Positions 44,103-52,945 of a stretch of 64,000 nt of DNA are shown here, one piece after another (position 1 is the stretch's first letter; the number at the start of each line of letters is the position of its first letter). A program made the position numbers and the translations under genes. The stretch comes from DAOUEX01 sp034430235 (lineage in GTDB: Bacteria > Chloroflexota > Anaerolineae > UBA2200). The notes under the pieces were generated by a model. The model saw only the letters and a list, made by a program, of their open reading frames with translations, was not told the DNA's origin and made no database searches. The DNA lies in the NCBI GenBank assembly GCA_964478075.1, contig CAYZGO010000007.1:1-64000 (forward strand). The letters run 5' to 3'.

Positions 44103-44759
44103 ATGGACTTTGGGAAAGCATTTACTTACCTTTTTGATGACGAGGAGTGGGTCACCAAGCTGCTTATTGGGGGCATTGTGGCCTTTATCCCTATTGTCAA
44201 CCTGGCCGTCATTGGCTACGCGGTTAAGGTGCTGAAGAACGTTGCAGATGGTGTGGAACGCCCCCTACCCGCGTGGAGTGATTTCGGGGATTTCTTTGTG
44301 AAGGGGCTCATAGGCTTCCTAGGAGCCCTGCTCTGGGCCCTCCCCATAATTGTCGTGAGCGGCCTGAGCATGATGCTCAGCTTTGCACTATACGACACGA
44401 GCGCTGAATACGGCGGTCTGCTTGATGTCTGCCTTTGGGGGCTGAACTGTCTGTCGGGGCTTTATGGCTTGTTCCTGGCCATAGTGCTGCCTGCGGCCTT
44501 TGCCAACTATGCTATCAGCAACGAGTTTGGGGCCCTGTTCCGCTTCGGCCAGATAGTCAAGTACATCACATCCAACCTGGGTAACTATGTCATCGCTATT
44601 CTGCTTGGCTGGGTTGCTCAATTCATTGCTGGTTTCGGTGTGATCTTGTGCCTCATTGGAGTGATCTTTACACAATTCTGGGCCAGCCTCGTCAACGCCC
44701 ACCTCTTGGGTCAAGTATGCCGTCTTAGTGAGATACCAAGCCCGGAGCCAGCAGCCTGA
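44103..44759 (+). CDS. DUF4013 membrane protein
   Basis: 218 residues, five to six TM segments. The start MDFGKAFTYLFDDEEWVTKL, GGIVAFIPIVNLAVIGYAVK and GVERPLPAWSDFGDFFVKGL are the DUF4013 hallmarks. RBS GAGGAGG. Members are found across Archaea and Chloroflexota with no known activity. It has its own promoter and a hairpin terminator after it. Confidence 0.88.
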   Translation: MDFGKAFTYLFDDEEWVTKLLIGGIVAFIPIVNLAVIGYAVKVLKNVADGVERPLPAWSDFGDFFVKGLIGFLGALLWALPIIVVSGLSMMLSFALYDTSAEYGGLLDVCLWGLNCLSGLYGLFLAIVLPAAFANYAISNEFGALFRFGQIVKYITSNLGNYVIAILLGWVAQFIAGFGVILCLIGVIFTQFWASLVNAHLLGQVCRLSEIPSPEPAA

Positions 44760-44792
44760 ACGGTTCTGTGTGACTTGACAGGAGACACGGCT

Positions 44793-44820
44793 CAGGCGAG
44801 GACGTCCGCGTCCTCGCCTG
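44793..44820 (+). terminator. Hairpin after the DUF4013 gene
   Basis: CAGGCGAGGACG-TCCG-CGTCCTCGCCTG, a perfect 12-bp stem 33 bp after the stop. No T-run follows (TGCCATTTC), so efficiency is uncertain. Confidence 0.55.
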
Positions 44821-44851
44821 TGCCATTTCTAGTGGAGGAGCAAAAGCGACT

Positions 44852-45370
44852 ATGGTTGGCGGGCTACGCACAGTGGCGGAACTGATGTGCATCGCGGCGC
44901 GGACCGCGCCCAAGTCGGCGGGCCAGGACTTTGTAGTGACCAGGATCATTGAGGGAGAGGCCTGCCAAGAGCTTGGGGAGGCGATGATTCGCTTTGGGGA
45001 GCGAACAGGTAAGCGCAACTTTGATCGGGATGGGAACAATGTGAAGAATTCTCCCGTCGTCGTGCTCATTGGCATCAAGGATGCCAGATCTCTGGGCCTC
45101 AATTGCAGCGCCTGTGGTTCGGAGACGTGCATCAAGCCCAACACTTTTGAGGGAGAATTCCTGGGCCCACAGTGCGCTTTCCGGCTGCTGGACATGGGCA
45201 TTGCCCTGGGGTCGGCGGTCAAGACGGCGGGGCTGCTGAATGTGGATAATCGCATCATGTACCGCGCCGGTGTAGTGGCACGTGAGATGGGCCTCATTGA
45301 CGCCGATTACGTGATGGGCATTCCCCTGTCCGTGACTGGCAAGAATATCTATTTTGACCGCAAAGCGTAA
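44852..45370 (+). CDS. DUF2148 ferredoxin-domain protein
   Basis: 172 residues, RBS GGAGGAG. ELMCIAARTAPKSAGQDF at the N-terminus and LNCSACGSETCIK (Cys near residues 84, 87 and 92), with further Cys in GPQCAF, match DUF2148 proteins, which are predicted to bind an iron-sulfur cluster. AMIRFGERTGKRNFDRDG and DADYVMGIPLSVTGKNIYFD are further family blocks. Redox role inferred; no partner gene nearby. Confidence 0.85.
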   Translation: MVGGLRTVAELMCIAARTAPKSAGQDFVVTRIIEGEACQELGEAMIRFGERTGKRNFDRDGNNVKNSPVVVLIGIKDARSLGLNCSACGSETCIKPNTFEGEFLGPQCAFRLLDMGIALGSAVKTAGLLNVDNRIMYRAGVVAREMGLIDADYVMGIPLSVTGKNIYFDRKA

Positions 45371-45384
45371 ACGTCCAACGAAGA

Positions 45385-45413
45385 TTGACGAAACGTGGCA
45401 AATAGGCTATACT
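45385..45413 (+). promoter_or_regulatory. Sigma-70-type promoter of the tRNA pair
   Basis: TTGACG (45385-45390), 17-bp spacer, TATACT (45408-45413), ending 8 bp before tRNA-Pro. Confidence 0.7.
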
Positions 45414-45421
45414 ATCTTTAG

Positions 45422-45495
45422 CGGGGTGTGGCGCAGCCTGGTAGCGCGCAGCGTTTGGGACGCTGAAGTCGGAGGTTCAAGTCCTCTCACCCCGA
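45422..45495 (+). tRNA. tRNA-Pro (anticodon TGG)
   Basis: Acceptor arms CGGGGTG and CACCCCG, D arm with GCGCAGCCTGGTAGCGC, anticodon stem around GCGTTTGGGACGC (anticodon TGG), T arm GGAGGTTCAAGTCCTC. CCA is not encoded. Confidence 0.95.
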
Positions 45496-45536
45496 CAGCA
45501 ATAGCGGTCGAGCATTTGTGACCGCAGCCTGTGTTT

Positions 45537-45609
45537 GCGGGTGTAGCTCAGTTGGCAGAGCTCCTGCCTTCCAAGCAGGTTGTCACGGGTTCGAGTCCCG
45601 TCGCCCGCT
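45537..45609 (+). tRNA. tRNA-Gly (anticodon TCC)
   Basis: Acceptor arms GCGGGTG and CGCCCGC with one G-T pair, D arm GCTCAGTTGGCAGAGC, anticodon stem CCTGC/GCAGG with loop CTTCCAA (TCC), T arm CGGGTTCGAGTCCCG. 41 bp after tRNA-Pro, probably the same transcript. CCA is not encoded. Confidence 0.95.
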
Positions 45610-45677
45610 CCTACTATGTGGAATACGCCTCCAGGCAAGATGCCAGAGCAGGTTGTGGTGGTGAACCCCCAACGTGC

Positions 45678-47834
45678 TCATGCCCCCTTTGCTCGGCCTC
45701 GCCGCAGAAGTTCGTCCGGCACATTCGCCAGGAAGCAGGAGGGCTGGCCCTGAGAGTAGCTCAGATAGAGCAGGTCTCGAGCACGGGTCATGGCCACGTA
45801 CAAGCGTCTCCGTTCTCGATCCAGGTAGTCTTCCAGCTCCTCGTTCTGCAATGTAGGGTTATCCCTGGGCACATATAGGCCATCTGTTACACCAAGTACA
45901 AACACTACTGTGAATGTCAGCCCTTTTGCGCTGTCAAAGGTGCCATATTTAACAGCGCTCCCCCAATATGAGCTTGTCGCCTTCTGCAGATCGGACAACT
46001 CCACGTGGGGCGACAAGTAGAGTTTGATGAGGTCTGCATAGGGTCGCTGCCAGCGGTAGATGAGGGCAAAATCAGAATCTGCATACCCTCGCTCTTTCTT
46101 CAGGCGAGCGATTTCGCTCATAACCCAACATACTTCGGCGTATGGGGTAGCAAAGCCGTGCAGCCTTGGCACATCACCACGCCGCTCGGAGAACTCTGGT
46201 TCGGGAGCTTCTCCGTCTGCATCGTCCATGTTGTCGAGACGCACACCCGCCACCATAGCATGCGCCGCGCGCAGGATTTCCCGCGTATTGCGAAAGCTCT
46301 GGGACAGCAGGGCGCCCCGCCCAATGATGTCAATACCCAGCGACTTTAGCGCATAGCCACCGGGATAGATACGCTGCAGCCCATCCCCGACGAGAAAAAG
46401 GTCGTTTGGCCCCGGGGGAACAATCCGACGGATCAGGTGCATGGCGGCCTGGGTCAAGTCTTGGATTTCATCCACCACAGCAGCTACGTATGGTACTGGC
46501 AGCAGTTCAGGCCGGAACAACCGCAAGGTTTCCAGCACGAAATCGCCATAATCCCACAACCCCCGGCGTTTCAGATCTGTCTGATACGCCTTGTACACCG
46601 CGTAGACAGCACGACGGTGCGCGTCCCGTAGGGGAGTGCCGCGGCCGCTGCGATCCAGAGCCAAGTACTCGTCTATGGTCCGTACGTCTCGTCCCTTAAT
46701 AGCGTAGCTGATCTCCGAGTAGAAGAACGACCATGGACGAGCCCAAAGGCTCAATCCGGGATAGTGTGGGACGATCTGGAAGATCGCATGCTGCACAGCC
46801 TGCTGGACAGCCTCCTTGTCCACCACAGGATTCTTGCCTTGACTCACCAGGAAGCGATAGCACCACTGAGCCACACCACTACAATCCACAGCCTCGAGTT
46901 CAGGAGCCCCTTCGCCAGCCAGACCTTGCAGCTGATGCCAGGCGACGCCCGCCAGGCGATCGTCGTACGTCAGGAAAAGGACTTTGCCCCCCGTTTTCAG
47001 CGCCTGACGGGCCAGGTTGCGAGCACGGTGAATGGCTACCACGGTCTTGCCGGAACCCACGACCCCTTTCACACGGGCTGGGCCGCTGTACGAGCGGGTG
47101 GCCAAGGCACGTTGGCGAGGGGTGAGAAAGAGCATCCACTCCTCCATGTTTCCGGCCAAGGCCCGCTGAAACTCGTCGCCATTGATGAACCGATGTAGAT
47201 GATAGCCCCCTTGGTGGTGCTCCAGTCTCTGCTGCAGCTGTTTGTCCGGCACGGTCGGCTTTTCCACAACACTCAGCGCGATTTCCAGTAACTGACCGTA
47301 CGCTTCGCCAGACAAGAGGCGTTTTACCCATGTTAGCTGCTTGGGATTATCCAGTAGACGCACATTGGGCAGCACATACTCTGGTACACCGATGTCCAGC
47401 AACTGTTCATCACTATAGTCCGCGAAAAGCGTCCTCGGTTCCCCTTGCACGCCGCGAAGCCGACCGACCAGTCCGCGCTTCCCTTCCACGGGCTTGGCGC
47501 TCACGTGGAGCAGGTCCACCACTTTGACCATGCCGTCCTGAAGTCTGAAGCTCGTTCGCGCTGCGCGCCGGTACGCCTCAACCTGCCGATCCACCAGGCA
47601 CAGCACCATGTCGTAGGGCTCGATGTGCTTCCAGATCAGGCAGTAGGACTCATCCACACGACATGAATAGACTGCGCGCTCTGCTTGAGGCACCTTCTCG
47701 CAATGCAACCCATCAGCCCAGGGATTGTCGAGCATCTGTTCAACGGTGCGCACCAGACTCGTGGAGACAGCAGGCGGCAATTTGCCCAGGTCTCGCAAGG
47801 AATCACGGGTCATGGTCGGTTTCCAGGATTCCAT
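45678..47834 (-). CDS. UvrD/Rep-like superfamily-1 helicase with N-terminal RelE/ParE-like domain
   Basis: 718 residues. Residues about 15-95 (LPPAVSTSLVRTVEQMLDNP, RAVYSCRVDESYCLIW, LVDRQVEAYRRAAR) follow the RelE/ParE toxin fold pattern. A linker of about 140 residues follows. The helicase part has VKGVVGSGKTVVAI (Walker A, about 261), VVDEIQDL (about 455), SQSFRNTREI, YGTFDSAKGLTFTVVFV and RRLYVAMTRARDLLYLS (motif VI). RBS GGAGGC 10 nt before the ATG. Standalone gene with no antitoxin visible. RelE-helicase fusions are uncommon; DNA repair, mRNA or phage defence are all conceivable. Confidence 0.82.
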   Translation of the reverse strand: MESWKPTMTRDSLRDLGKLPPAVSTSLVRTVEQMLDNPWADGLHCEKVPQAERAVYSCRVDESYCLIWKHIEPYDMVLCLVDRQVEAYRRAARTSFRLQDGMVKVVDLLHVSAKPVEGKRGLVGRLRGVQGEPRTLFADYSDEQLLDIGVPEYVLPNVRLLDNPKQLTWVKRLLSGEAYGQLLEIALSVVEKPTVPDKQLQQRLEHHQGGYHLHRFINGDEFQRALAGNMEEWMLFLTPRQRALATRSYSGPARVKGVVGSGKTVVAIHRARNLARQALKTGGKVLFLTYDDRLAGVAWHQLQGLAGEGAPELEAVDCSGVAQWCYRFLVSQGKNPVVDKEAVQQAVQHAIFQIVPHYPGLSLWARPWSFFYSEISYAIKGRDVRTIDEYLALDRSGRGTPLRDAHRRAVYAVYKAYQTDLKRRGLWDYGDFVLETLRLFRPELLPVPYVAAVVDEIQDLTQAAMHLIRRIVPPGPNDLFLVGDGLQRIYPGGYALKSLGIDIIGRGALLSQSFRNTREILRAAHAMVAGVRLDNMDDADGEAPEPEFSERRGDVPRLHGFATPYAEVCWVMSEIARLKKERGYADSDFALIYRWQRPYADLIKLYLSPHVELSDLQKATSSYWGSAVKYGTFDSAKGLTFTVVFVLGVTDGLYVPRDNPTLQNEELEDYLDRERRRLYVAMTRARDLLYLSYSQGQPSCFLANVPDELLRRGRAKGA

Positions 47835-48208
47835 ACCGGCGATAGCCTCCTAGTGTAGCAGAAAACGTCCGCCGCGACTTGAGACACCCGTTCCATTTGA
47901 CAATCCCGCAGCCAGTCGATGGCCCGACATCTCATGGGATCTGCGGGCTGCACATGATGCTATTATACTGTCCAGGACTCATCTGGGCAAATCCTCGCGT
48001 TCTGGTGATTACCTATATTCCGGTTTTGGGTCCGTCGAGCTTCAATGGGCATCTCTTTGCGGAGCCTTGTTCGCCTCAGTCAGAGGCCGAAGCCGCCGTT
48101 TCGCACTGAAAGGCGATGGCTTACCTAGATTGAGACTGGCGCCAGACTGTAAGAGTCGCTGGATCTGCAGCTCCGAAAAGATGTGGGTAATCACCGCACA
48201 ACGGTCTC

Positions 48209-48236
48209 TTGACATTTGTGGTGAACTGGCTATAAT
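48209..48236 (+). promoter_or_regulatory. Strong sigma-70-type promoter of the polysaccharide cluster
   Basis: TTGACA (48209-48214), 16-bp spacer, TATAAT (48231-48236): both boxes match consensus perfectly. It leaves a leader of about 195 nt before the NusG-like gene. The region 47835-48208 contains no recognised gene. Confidence 0.75.
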
Positions 48237-48437
48237 CGATCATACACGCGTTATCTATGCGGTTGCTGGGGACACTTGGCCCAGTGCTAGCCACGCAGCT
48301 CTCACGGTGTACGGATGATCCAGGCCATTTCAATCAGGAAAGCGGTGCTGCATGCTTGGGCGTGTCTCACTCAGCTCTTGGTCACGTCACACGTAGACTG
48401 GAGTGCGAAGGGACCAGGACGTCAGGAGAGGCGAGAC

Positions 48438-48944
48438 GTGGAAGTCTGGTACGCACTGCATACCAAACCACGCAAAGAGTACCAGGTGCGTGATCTCCTG
48501 GAGAGCCGGGGAATGGAGACGTATCTGCCGGTGCTCAAGGTGACCTGTAAAGGACATCTGCGAAAGAGACGCGAAAAACCTTTCTTCGCTCGCTATCTCT
48601 TTGCGCGCATGGACCTCACCAGCGTGCCGCTCTCCTCCCTAAACTGGGCTCCCGGTGTGACCCGCGTGGTCAGTTTCGGTGGCCAGCCAGCCGTGGTGCA
48701 GGATGAGATACTGCAGTGGCTGAAAGACCGGCTGGCGCGGATAGACTCGAGAGATTACCACCAGGGGCTGCCCCTTCGGCGCGGTGACCGGCTGCGGGTG
48801 AAGACCGGGCCGCTGAAGGACATGGAGGTCATCTTCGAGCGGCCACTGTCTTCAGAAGATCGAGCGCAGGTGCTCATCGAAATGTTGGGTCGCCTCACCG
48901 CCTGCCAGATTGATCTACATTGCCTCGAACGGATGGAAAGATAG
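48438..48944 (+). CDS. NusG/RfaH-like transcription antitermination protein
   Basis: 168 residues from a GTG at 48438 with RBS AGGAGAGGCGAG; in-frame ATGs further upstream would cross the leader. NGN part: WYALHTKPRKEYQVRDLLES, GMETYLPVLKV, RREKPFFARYLFARMDL, WAPGVTRVVSFGG. C-terminal KOW-like part: LRRGDRLRVKTGPLKDMEVI. Specialised paralogs of this length at the head of polysaccharide loci (RfaH, UpxY, LoaP) stop early termination in long operons. That is the likely role here; an ops-like recruitment element was not recognised. Confidence 0.85.
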   Translation: MEVWYALHTKPRKEYQVRDLLESRGMETYLPVLKVTCKGHLRKRREKPFFARYLFARMDLTSVPLSSLNWAPGVTRVVSFGGQPAVVQDEILQWLKDRLARIDSRDYHQGLPLRRGDRLRVKTGPLKDMEVIFERPLSSEDRAQVLIEMLGRLTACQIDLHCLERMER

Positions 48945-48947
48945 CAG

Positions 48948-48967
48948 GCCGGGCTGCCACGCCCGGC
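48948..48967 (+). terminator. GC hairpin just after the antiterminator gene
   Basis: GCCGGGC-TGCCAC-GCCCGGC, 4 bp after the stop, no T-run. Placed where an antiterminator-dependent readthrough point would be expected. Confidence 0.45.
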
Positions 48968-49276
48968 TGTCCGGCGGCGTGCCCACTCCGCTTCACGCCG
49001 TGGATGCTGCGCGAGCAGCCGCCTCTGCTGACCTTTCGTAGAAGCTCGTGGGCAGTTGAAGGACGCTAACAGCCGCCCTCTCGCAGATGGGCGGACATAC
49101 GGCGGGTTGCTTCGATTGGGTCTTTGTTGGGGGCAAACGTGACCCAATGGCGGAGCGTGCCTGACTATCGTTCTGGTGCCACCTGAGAGAAGGTACCGGA
49201 ACGGCGGAGCCTGCCTGGGCAACGTGAAGCGTGAAACGTGATGAGGGGCGGGTAGCGAGTGGCGAGGCGGGAGGAA
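48968..49276. other. 309-bp stretch without a recognised gene
   Basis: Contains small dyads around GCGGCGTGCCCACTCCGC, a word related to modules elsewhere, and AACGTGAAGCGTGAAACGTG. No open frame with a recognisable domain. Possibly leader/regulatory sequence for the rest of the operon. Confidence 0.4.
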
Positions 49277-50041
49277 ATGACACAGCCGGTGGGCCGAATG
49301 CGGGCCCCCGGCGGCACGTGGGGCAACCTGCGGCTGTACATGGAACGGCAGGCCGCGAGCCCGGCGCGCTACCTCCTCGAGCAACTCCTGTTCGCCCTTG
49401 TGGGCTGGATCCCCACGGTGCTGGGCATCGGACTCAGGGCGCTTGTGTATCGGCTGATCCTCCACATGGACGGACTGGCAGCTATCGAGAACGGCGTGCG
49501 GCTGCGCTTTTGCAGCCACATCCGTCTGGGCCGCGGCGTGTACATAGACAATGGCGTCTATCTACATGCCTGCCTGGGCGGCATCGAAATCGGTGAAGGC
49601 ACCTTTGTGATGCATCACGCCGAGCTCCACGTGTACAATTTCCGCAGCATCCCCCATTCGCACATTCGAATAGGTCGCAACTGCTTGATCAGCGAGTACA
49701 ACGTCCTGCGCGGGCAGGGCGGCATCACGATTGGCGACAATGTCTACACCGCCCCTCTGGTGCAGATGCTGGCCGTTGACCACGTTTATGACGACCCGAC
49801 GCGGCCCATCATCGAACAGGGGATCACGGCGAACGGGATTGTGATTGAGGACAATGCCTGGATCGGGGCCGGGGCCATCATCCTCGACGGGGTGCGGGTA
49901 GGGAAAGGGGCCGTGGTAGGAGCGGGGGCGGTCGTGACTGAGGATGTGCCACCACACACGGTGGTGGCAGGAGTTCCAGCCGAGGTGGTGGAACAGATTG
50001 AGGGCGCCCCTACATCGGCACGAGGGACGGTGTACTTCTGA
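49277..50041 (+). CDS. Acyltransferase with left-handed beta-helix (hexapeptide repeats)
   Basis: 254 residues from ATG 49277 (GGAGG very close; GTG 49259 is possible). A short helical N-terminus (about 30-70) is followed by hexapeptide turns: IRLGRGVYIDNGVYLHACLG, IGEGTFVM, IRIGRNCLISEYNVLRGQGG, IVIEDNAWIGAGAIILDGVR and VGKGAVVGAGAVVTEDVPPH, with VVAGVPAEVVE at the end. The His in AVDHVYDDP is placed like the catalytic His. Probably acetylates a sugar in the polysaccharide repeat. Confidence 0.88.
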   Translation: MTQPVGRMRAPGGTWGNLRLYMERQAASPARYLLEQLLFALVGWIPTVLGIGLRALVYRLILHMDGLAAIENGVRLRFCSHIRLGRGVYIDNGVYLHACLGGIEIGEGTFVMHHAELHVYNFRSIPHSHIRIGRNCLISEYNVLRGQGGITIGDNVYTAPLVQMLAVDHVYDDPTRPIIEQGITANGIVIEDNAWIGAGAIILDGVRVGKGAVVGAGAVVTEDVPPHTVVAGVPAEVVEQIEGAPTSARGTVYF

Positions 50042-50114
50042 AGGCGAAGGATAGGCGGAGAACTATCGAGAACTGCTCAGGGAATTGCGCAACCCACGGG
50101 AGCTGTGAGCCAAC

Positions 50115-51323
50115 GTGAGCACGCTGTCAGTGGTGATCCCAGCCTACAATGAAGAAGACGGCATTGCCGCCATCATAGAGCGCGTGCTGGCGGTGCGGGC
50201 GCGGCTGGCTGCGGTCGGTATGGACCTGGAACTGATCGTCGTGGACGATGGCTCCAGCGACCGCACAGTGGAGATCGTGCGTCGCTACGACGGTGTCACC
50301 CTGGTGTGCCACGAGCGCAACGCTGGCTACGGCGCTGCCCTCAAGACCGGCTTCGCCTCGGCGCACGGCGAGTGGCTGGGCTTTCTCGATGCCGACGGCA
50401 CTTATCCGCCGGAACATTTCCCTCAACTGTGCCAGACGGCATTGGAGCAGAGCGGCGATCTTGTGATCGGCTCGCGTCGCTCAGGTGCCCAGAGCGAGAT
50501 GCCCCTGCTGCGGCGGATAGGCAATCTCTTGTGGTCTAATCTGGTCAGCCTGGTGGGCAACCATCGGGTCAGTGACCCGGCCAGCGGGATGCGGGTCATC
50601 CGGCGGACCGCATTGCCCCTGCTCTATCCCCTGCCCGATGGGTTGAACTTTACGCCGGTGATGAGCACGCGGGCCATTCACGAAGGGCTGAAGATGGTCG
50701 AGGTGCCCATCCCCTATCACGAGCGGATGGGTCGTTCCAAGCTGAACGTGGTGAGTGACGGCACCCGCTTCCTGCAATCCATCGTCTGGACAGCCCTCAC
50801 CTACAACCCAGTGCGAATCTTCGGCGGCCTGGGGGTGCTCGCGGTCGTGGCCGCGCTGCTGGTGGGGGCCACCATGCTTCTCTTTGGAGTGCGCGGCGGC
50901 GCACAGCCCTGGCCGGCTTTCCGATTGTACGTGATCTTGGTGCTGGTGGTCGGTGGGGTCAACCTCTTCTCGGTGGGCACGCTGTTCAACTACCTGGTTT
51001 CCCTGTTCCACAAGAGGCCGGTCCGCCAGGGACTGCTGGGCAAACCGCTGTTCAAGACGCCTGTGGAGCGAAACTTTATCTGGATGGGGCTGGCAGCGGG
51101 TGCCCTTGGCGGGTTGTTCGCCCTGGCAGCCATACGGGAGGGGCTTACGCTGCCCCCTTCGCCTGCCTACCCCTTCTACCTGTTGACCAGCGGCATGTTG
51201 CTCCTGACCGGCTTGCAGCTCATCCTCTCGTGGATCCTGGTGCTGGTTCTGGCTGAGCTGAGCGAGCGCGAAGTGCAGGTGCAGGACGACATGGAAGGTA
51301 CGGTGAGGCAAGGCGAGGGATGA
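50115..51323 (+). CDS. GT2 glycosyltransferase, dolichyl-phosphate-mannose-synthase type, with membrane C-terminus
   Basis: 402 residues from a GTG. The GT-A part (1-230): SVVIPAYNEEDGIAAIIERV, LIVVDDGSSDRTVEIVRRYD (about 35-55), LGFLDADGTYPPEHF with the D-x-D site, GSRRSG and PYHERMGRSKLNVVSDG. Four TM segments follow (about 235-390). Such enzymes transfer sugars onto polyprenyl phosphate. Overlaps the next gene by 4 bp. Confidence 0.9.
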   Translation: MSTLSVVIPAYNEEDGIAAIIERVLAVRARLAAVGMDLELIVVDDGSSDRTVEIVRRYDGVTLVCHERNAGYGAALKTGFASAHGEWLGFLDADGTYPPEHFPQLCQTALEQSGDLVIGSRRSGAQSEMPLLRRIGNLLWSNLVSLVGNHRVSDPASGMRVIRRTALPLLYPLPDGLNFTPVMSTRAIHEGLKMVEVPIPYHERMGRSKLNVVSDGTRFLQSIVWTALTYNPVRIFGGLGVLAVVAALLVGATMLLFGVRGGAQPWPAFRLYVILVLVVGGVNLFSVGTLFNYLVSLFHKRPVRQGLLGKPLFKTPVERNFIWMGLAAGALGGLFALAAIREGLTLPPSPAYPFYLLTSGMLLLTGLQLILSWILVLVLAELSEREVQVQDDMEGTVRQGEG

Positions 51324-52945
51324 CCACGCGGACAAATCTGGAGCCCCAGCCCGGGTTCTCCGAGGTAGATGAGATGCCTGGGGAGCCAGCAGCGGAAGCA
51401 CGGCCAGCGGGGGCGGTGGATGTGCTGCTGGTCAATCCCCCGGCACCCGATGGCGGCATCTGGATCCGCAGTCAGCACCGCGTCGGCCGGCGCAGCCGGG
51501 AAGGAATGATCTGGCCACAGGTGTCGCTGGCGCAGATGGCGGCGCTGTTAGCTCCCGACTACTCCGTCGAGATCGTGGACGCCATCGCCGAGCGGACGAG
51601 CTGGCCGCAGTTCGAGGCGCTTCTGCGACAGAAGCACCCTCGCTATTACGTGACCCAGGTGACGGCGCCAACGCTGCAGAACGACATGTACGGCACCTTC
51701 CTGGCTCGCTCCCTGGGCGCTCGTACCATCGCCTTTGGCACGCACGTCACCCCCATGACGCGGGAGACAATGGGGCCTTATCCCAGCCTGGACTTTGTGC
51801 TGCGCGGTGAGCCAGAGTTGACACTGCTGGAGCTGCTGGGCACTCTCGAGGGGCAAGGCCTGGGGCGCTGGAGCAAACTGTTTGAGGGCGCGGATGCGGA
51901 CTGGTCAGAGATTCCGCAGGACGGTCCAGGATCAGGAAGCCCGCGTCTGGAGCCCATCAAGGGGCTCGCCTGGAGGCGGGATGGCGAGATCGTCATCAAC
52001 CAAGACCGGCCCTTGATCAAGAATCTGGACCATCTACCCCTGCCCCGCCATGACCTGCTGCCGCTGGATCGCTATCGCGTCCCCATGATCAAGGGGCCGT
52101 ACAGCTTTGTCGTCACGAGCCGCGGCTGTCCCGCTGGGTGCCGTTTCTGCATCAAGCACGTCAGCTACGGCCGCACGGTGCGGGTCCGGTCGCCAGAGAA
52201 CGTGATCGCCGAGCTGAGATTGCTGCGCGACCTGGGGCTGCGCAACGTCCACATGTATGCCGACCTGTTCACCGTGAATCGGGATCAGGTTATGGGCATT
52301 TGCGAGCTGATGCTGGAGGAGGAACTCGATTTCCGCTGGATGTGCAACAGCCGGGTGGACTTTGTGGACGAGGAGATGCTGCGCCTGATGGCGCGAGCCG
52401 GCTGCTGGATGATCGCGTGGGGCATCGAGTCGGCCAACGAAGGGATTCTGCGACGGGTGCGCAAGGGCTACCGGCCCGGGCGGGCAGCGCAGGCGCTAAG
52501 CTGGGCCAGGGCGGCGGGCATCAAGAATTGGGGCTATTTTATCATCGGTCTGCCGGGCGAGACTGACGAGACGGCGCAGCAGACCATCGAGCTGGCCAAG
52601 AGGCTGCCTCTCGACGTGGCCCTGTTCCACATCGCTGCGCCCTATCCAGGCACGCCCTTTTACCAGGAGGCGGTGGAGAAGGGCTGGTTCCGGGAGGGGA
52701 CGCGCTGGGAAGATGTGGATATGGACCGCTCCACCGTGCTGGATTACCCAGAGATGCCGGGGGAGCGCATCGAGTACTGGGCACGGCGGGCGTTTCGGGA
52801 GTGGGCCTTCCGGCCGGGGCCGCTCTGGACGTACCTGACCAGCATGGCCAGTCCCGCGACGTTCCGCGCAGCAGTAAGGATCGGACTGGAGAGCCTGGGG
52901 TGGATAAGGGAGACGGAGGAACGGAGGCGGACAGACAGCAAGTGA
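51320..52945 (+). CDS. Radical SAM protein with N-terminal B12-binding-like domain
   Basis: 541 residues. The N-terminal part (about 30-190) has VDVLLVNPPAPDGG, VSLAQMAALLAPDYSVEIVD and PSLDFVLRGEPELTLLELLG, typical of cobalamin-binding radical SAM enzymes. The 4Fe-4S site CPAGCRFC (about 270) is followed by RVRSPENVIAELRLL and AWGIESANEGILRRVRKGY. This class (BchE-like, methylases, cyclases) makes C-C bonds or oxidises unactivated carbons. In a polysaccharide or glycolipid cluster it may modify the lipid or a sugar. Overlapped at both ends (ATGA, GTGA). Confidence 0.9.
   Translation: MTTRTNLEPQPGFSEVDEMPGEPAAEARPAGAVDVLLVNPPAPDGGIWIRSQHRVGRRSREGMIWPQVSLAQMAALLAPDYSVEIVDAIAERTSWPQFEALLRQKHPRYYVTQVTAPTLQNDMYGTFLARSLGARTIAFGTHVTPMTRETMGPYPSLDFVLRGEPELTLLELLGTLEGQGLGRWSKLFEGADADWSEIPQDGPGSGSPRLEPIKGLAWRRDGEIVINQDRPLIKNLDHLPLPRHDLLPLDRYRVPMIKGPYSFVVTSRGCPAGCRFCIKHVSYGRTVRVRSPENVIAELRLLRDLGLRNVHMYADLFTVNRDQVMGICELMLEEELDFRWMCNSRVDFVDEEMLRLMARAGCWMIAWGIESANEGILRRVRKGYRPGRAAQALSWARAAGIKNWGYFIIGLPGETDETAQQTIELAKRLPLDVALFHIAAPYPGTPFYQEAVEKGWFREGTRWEDVDMDRSTVLDYPEMPGERIEYWARRAFREWAFRPGPLWTYLTSMASPATFRAAVRIGLESLGWIRETEERRRTDSK

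Noticed and set aside
48315..48437. Longer N-terminus of the NusG-like protein
   Set aside because: NusG homology starts at WYALHTK right after the GTG at 48438, which has a good RBS; upstream codons lie in the leader.
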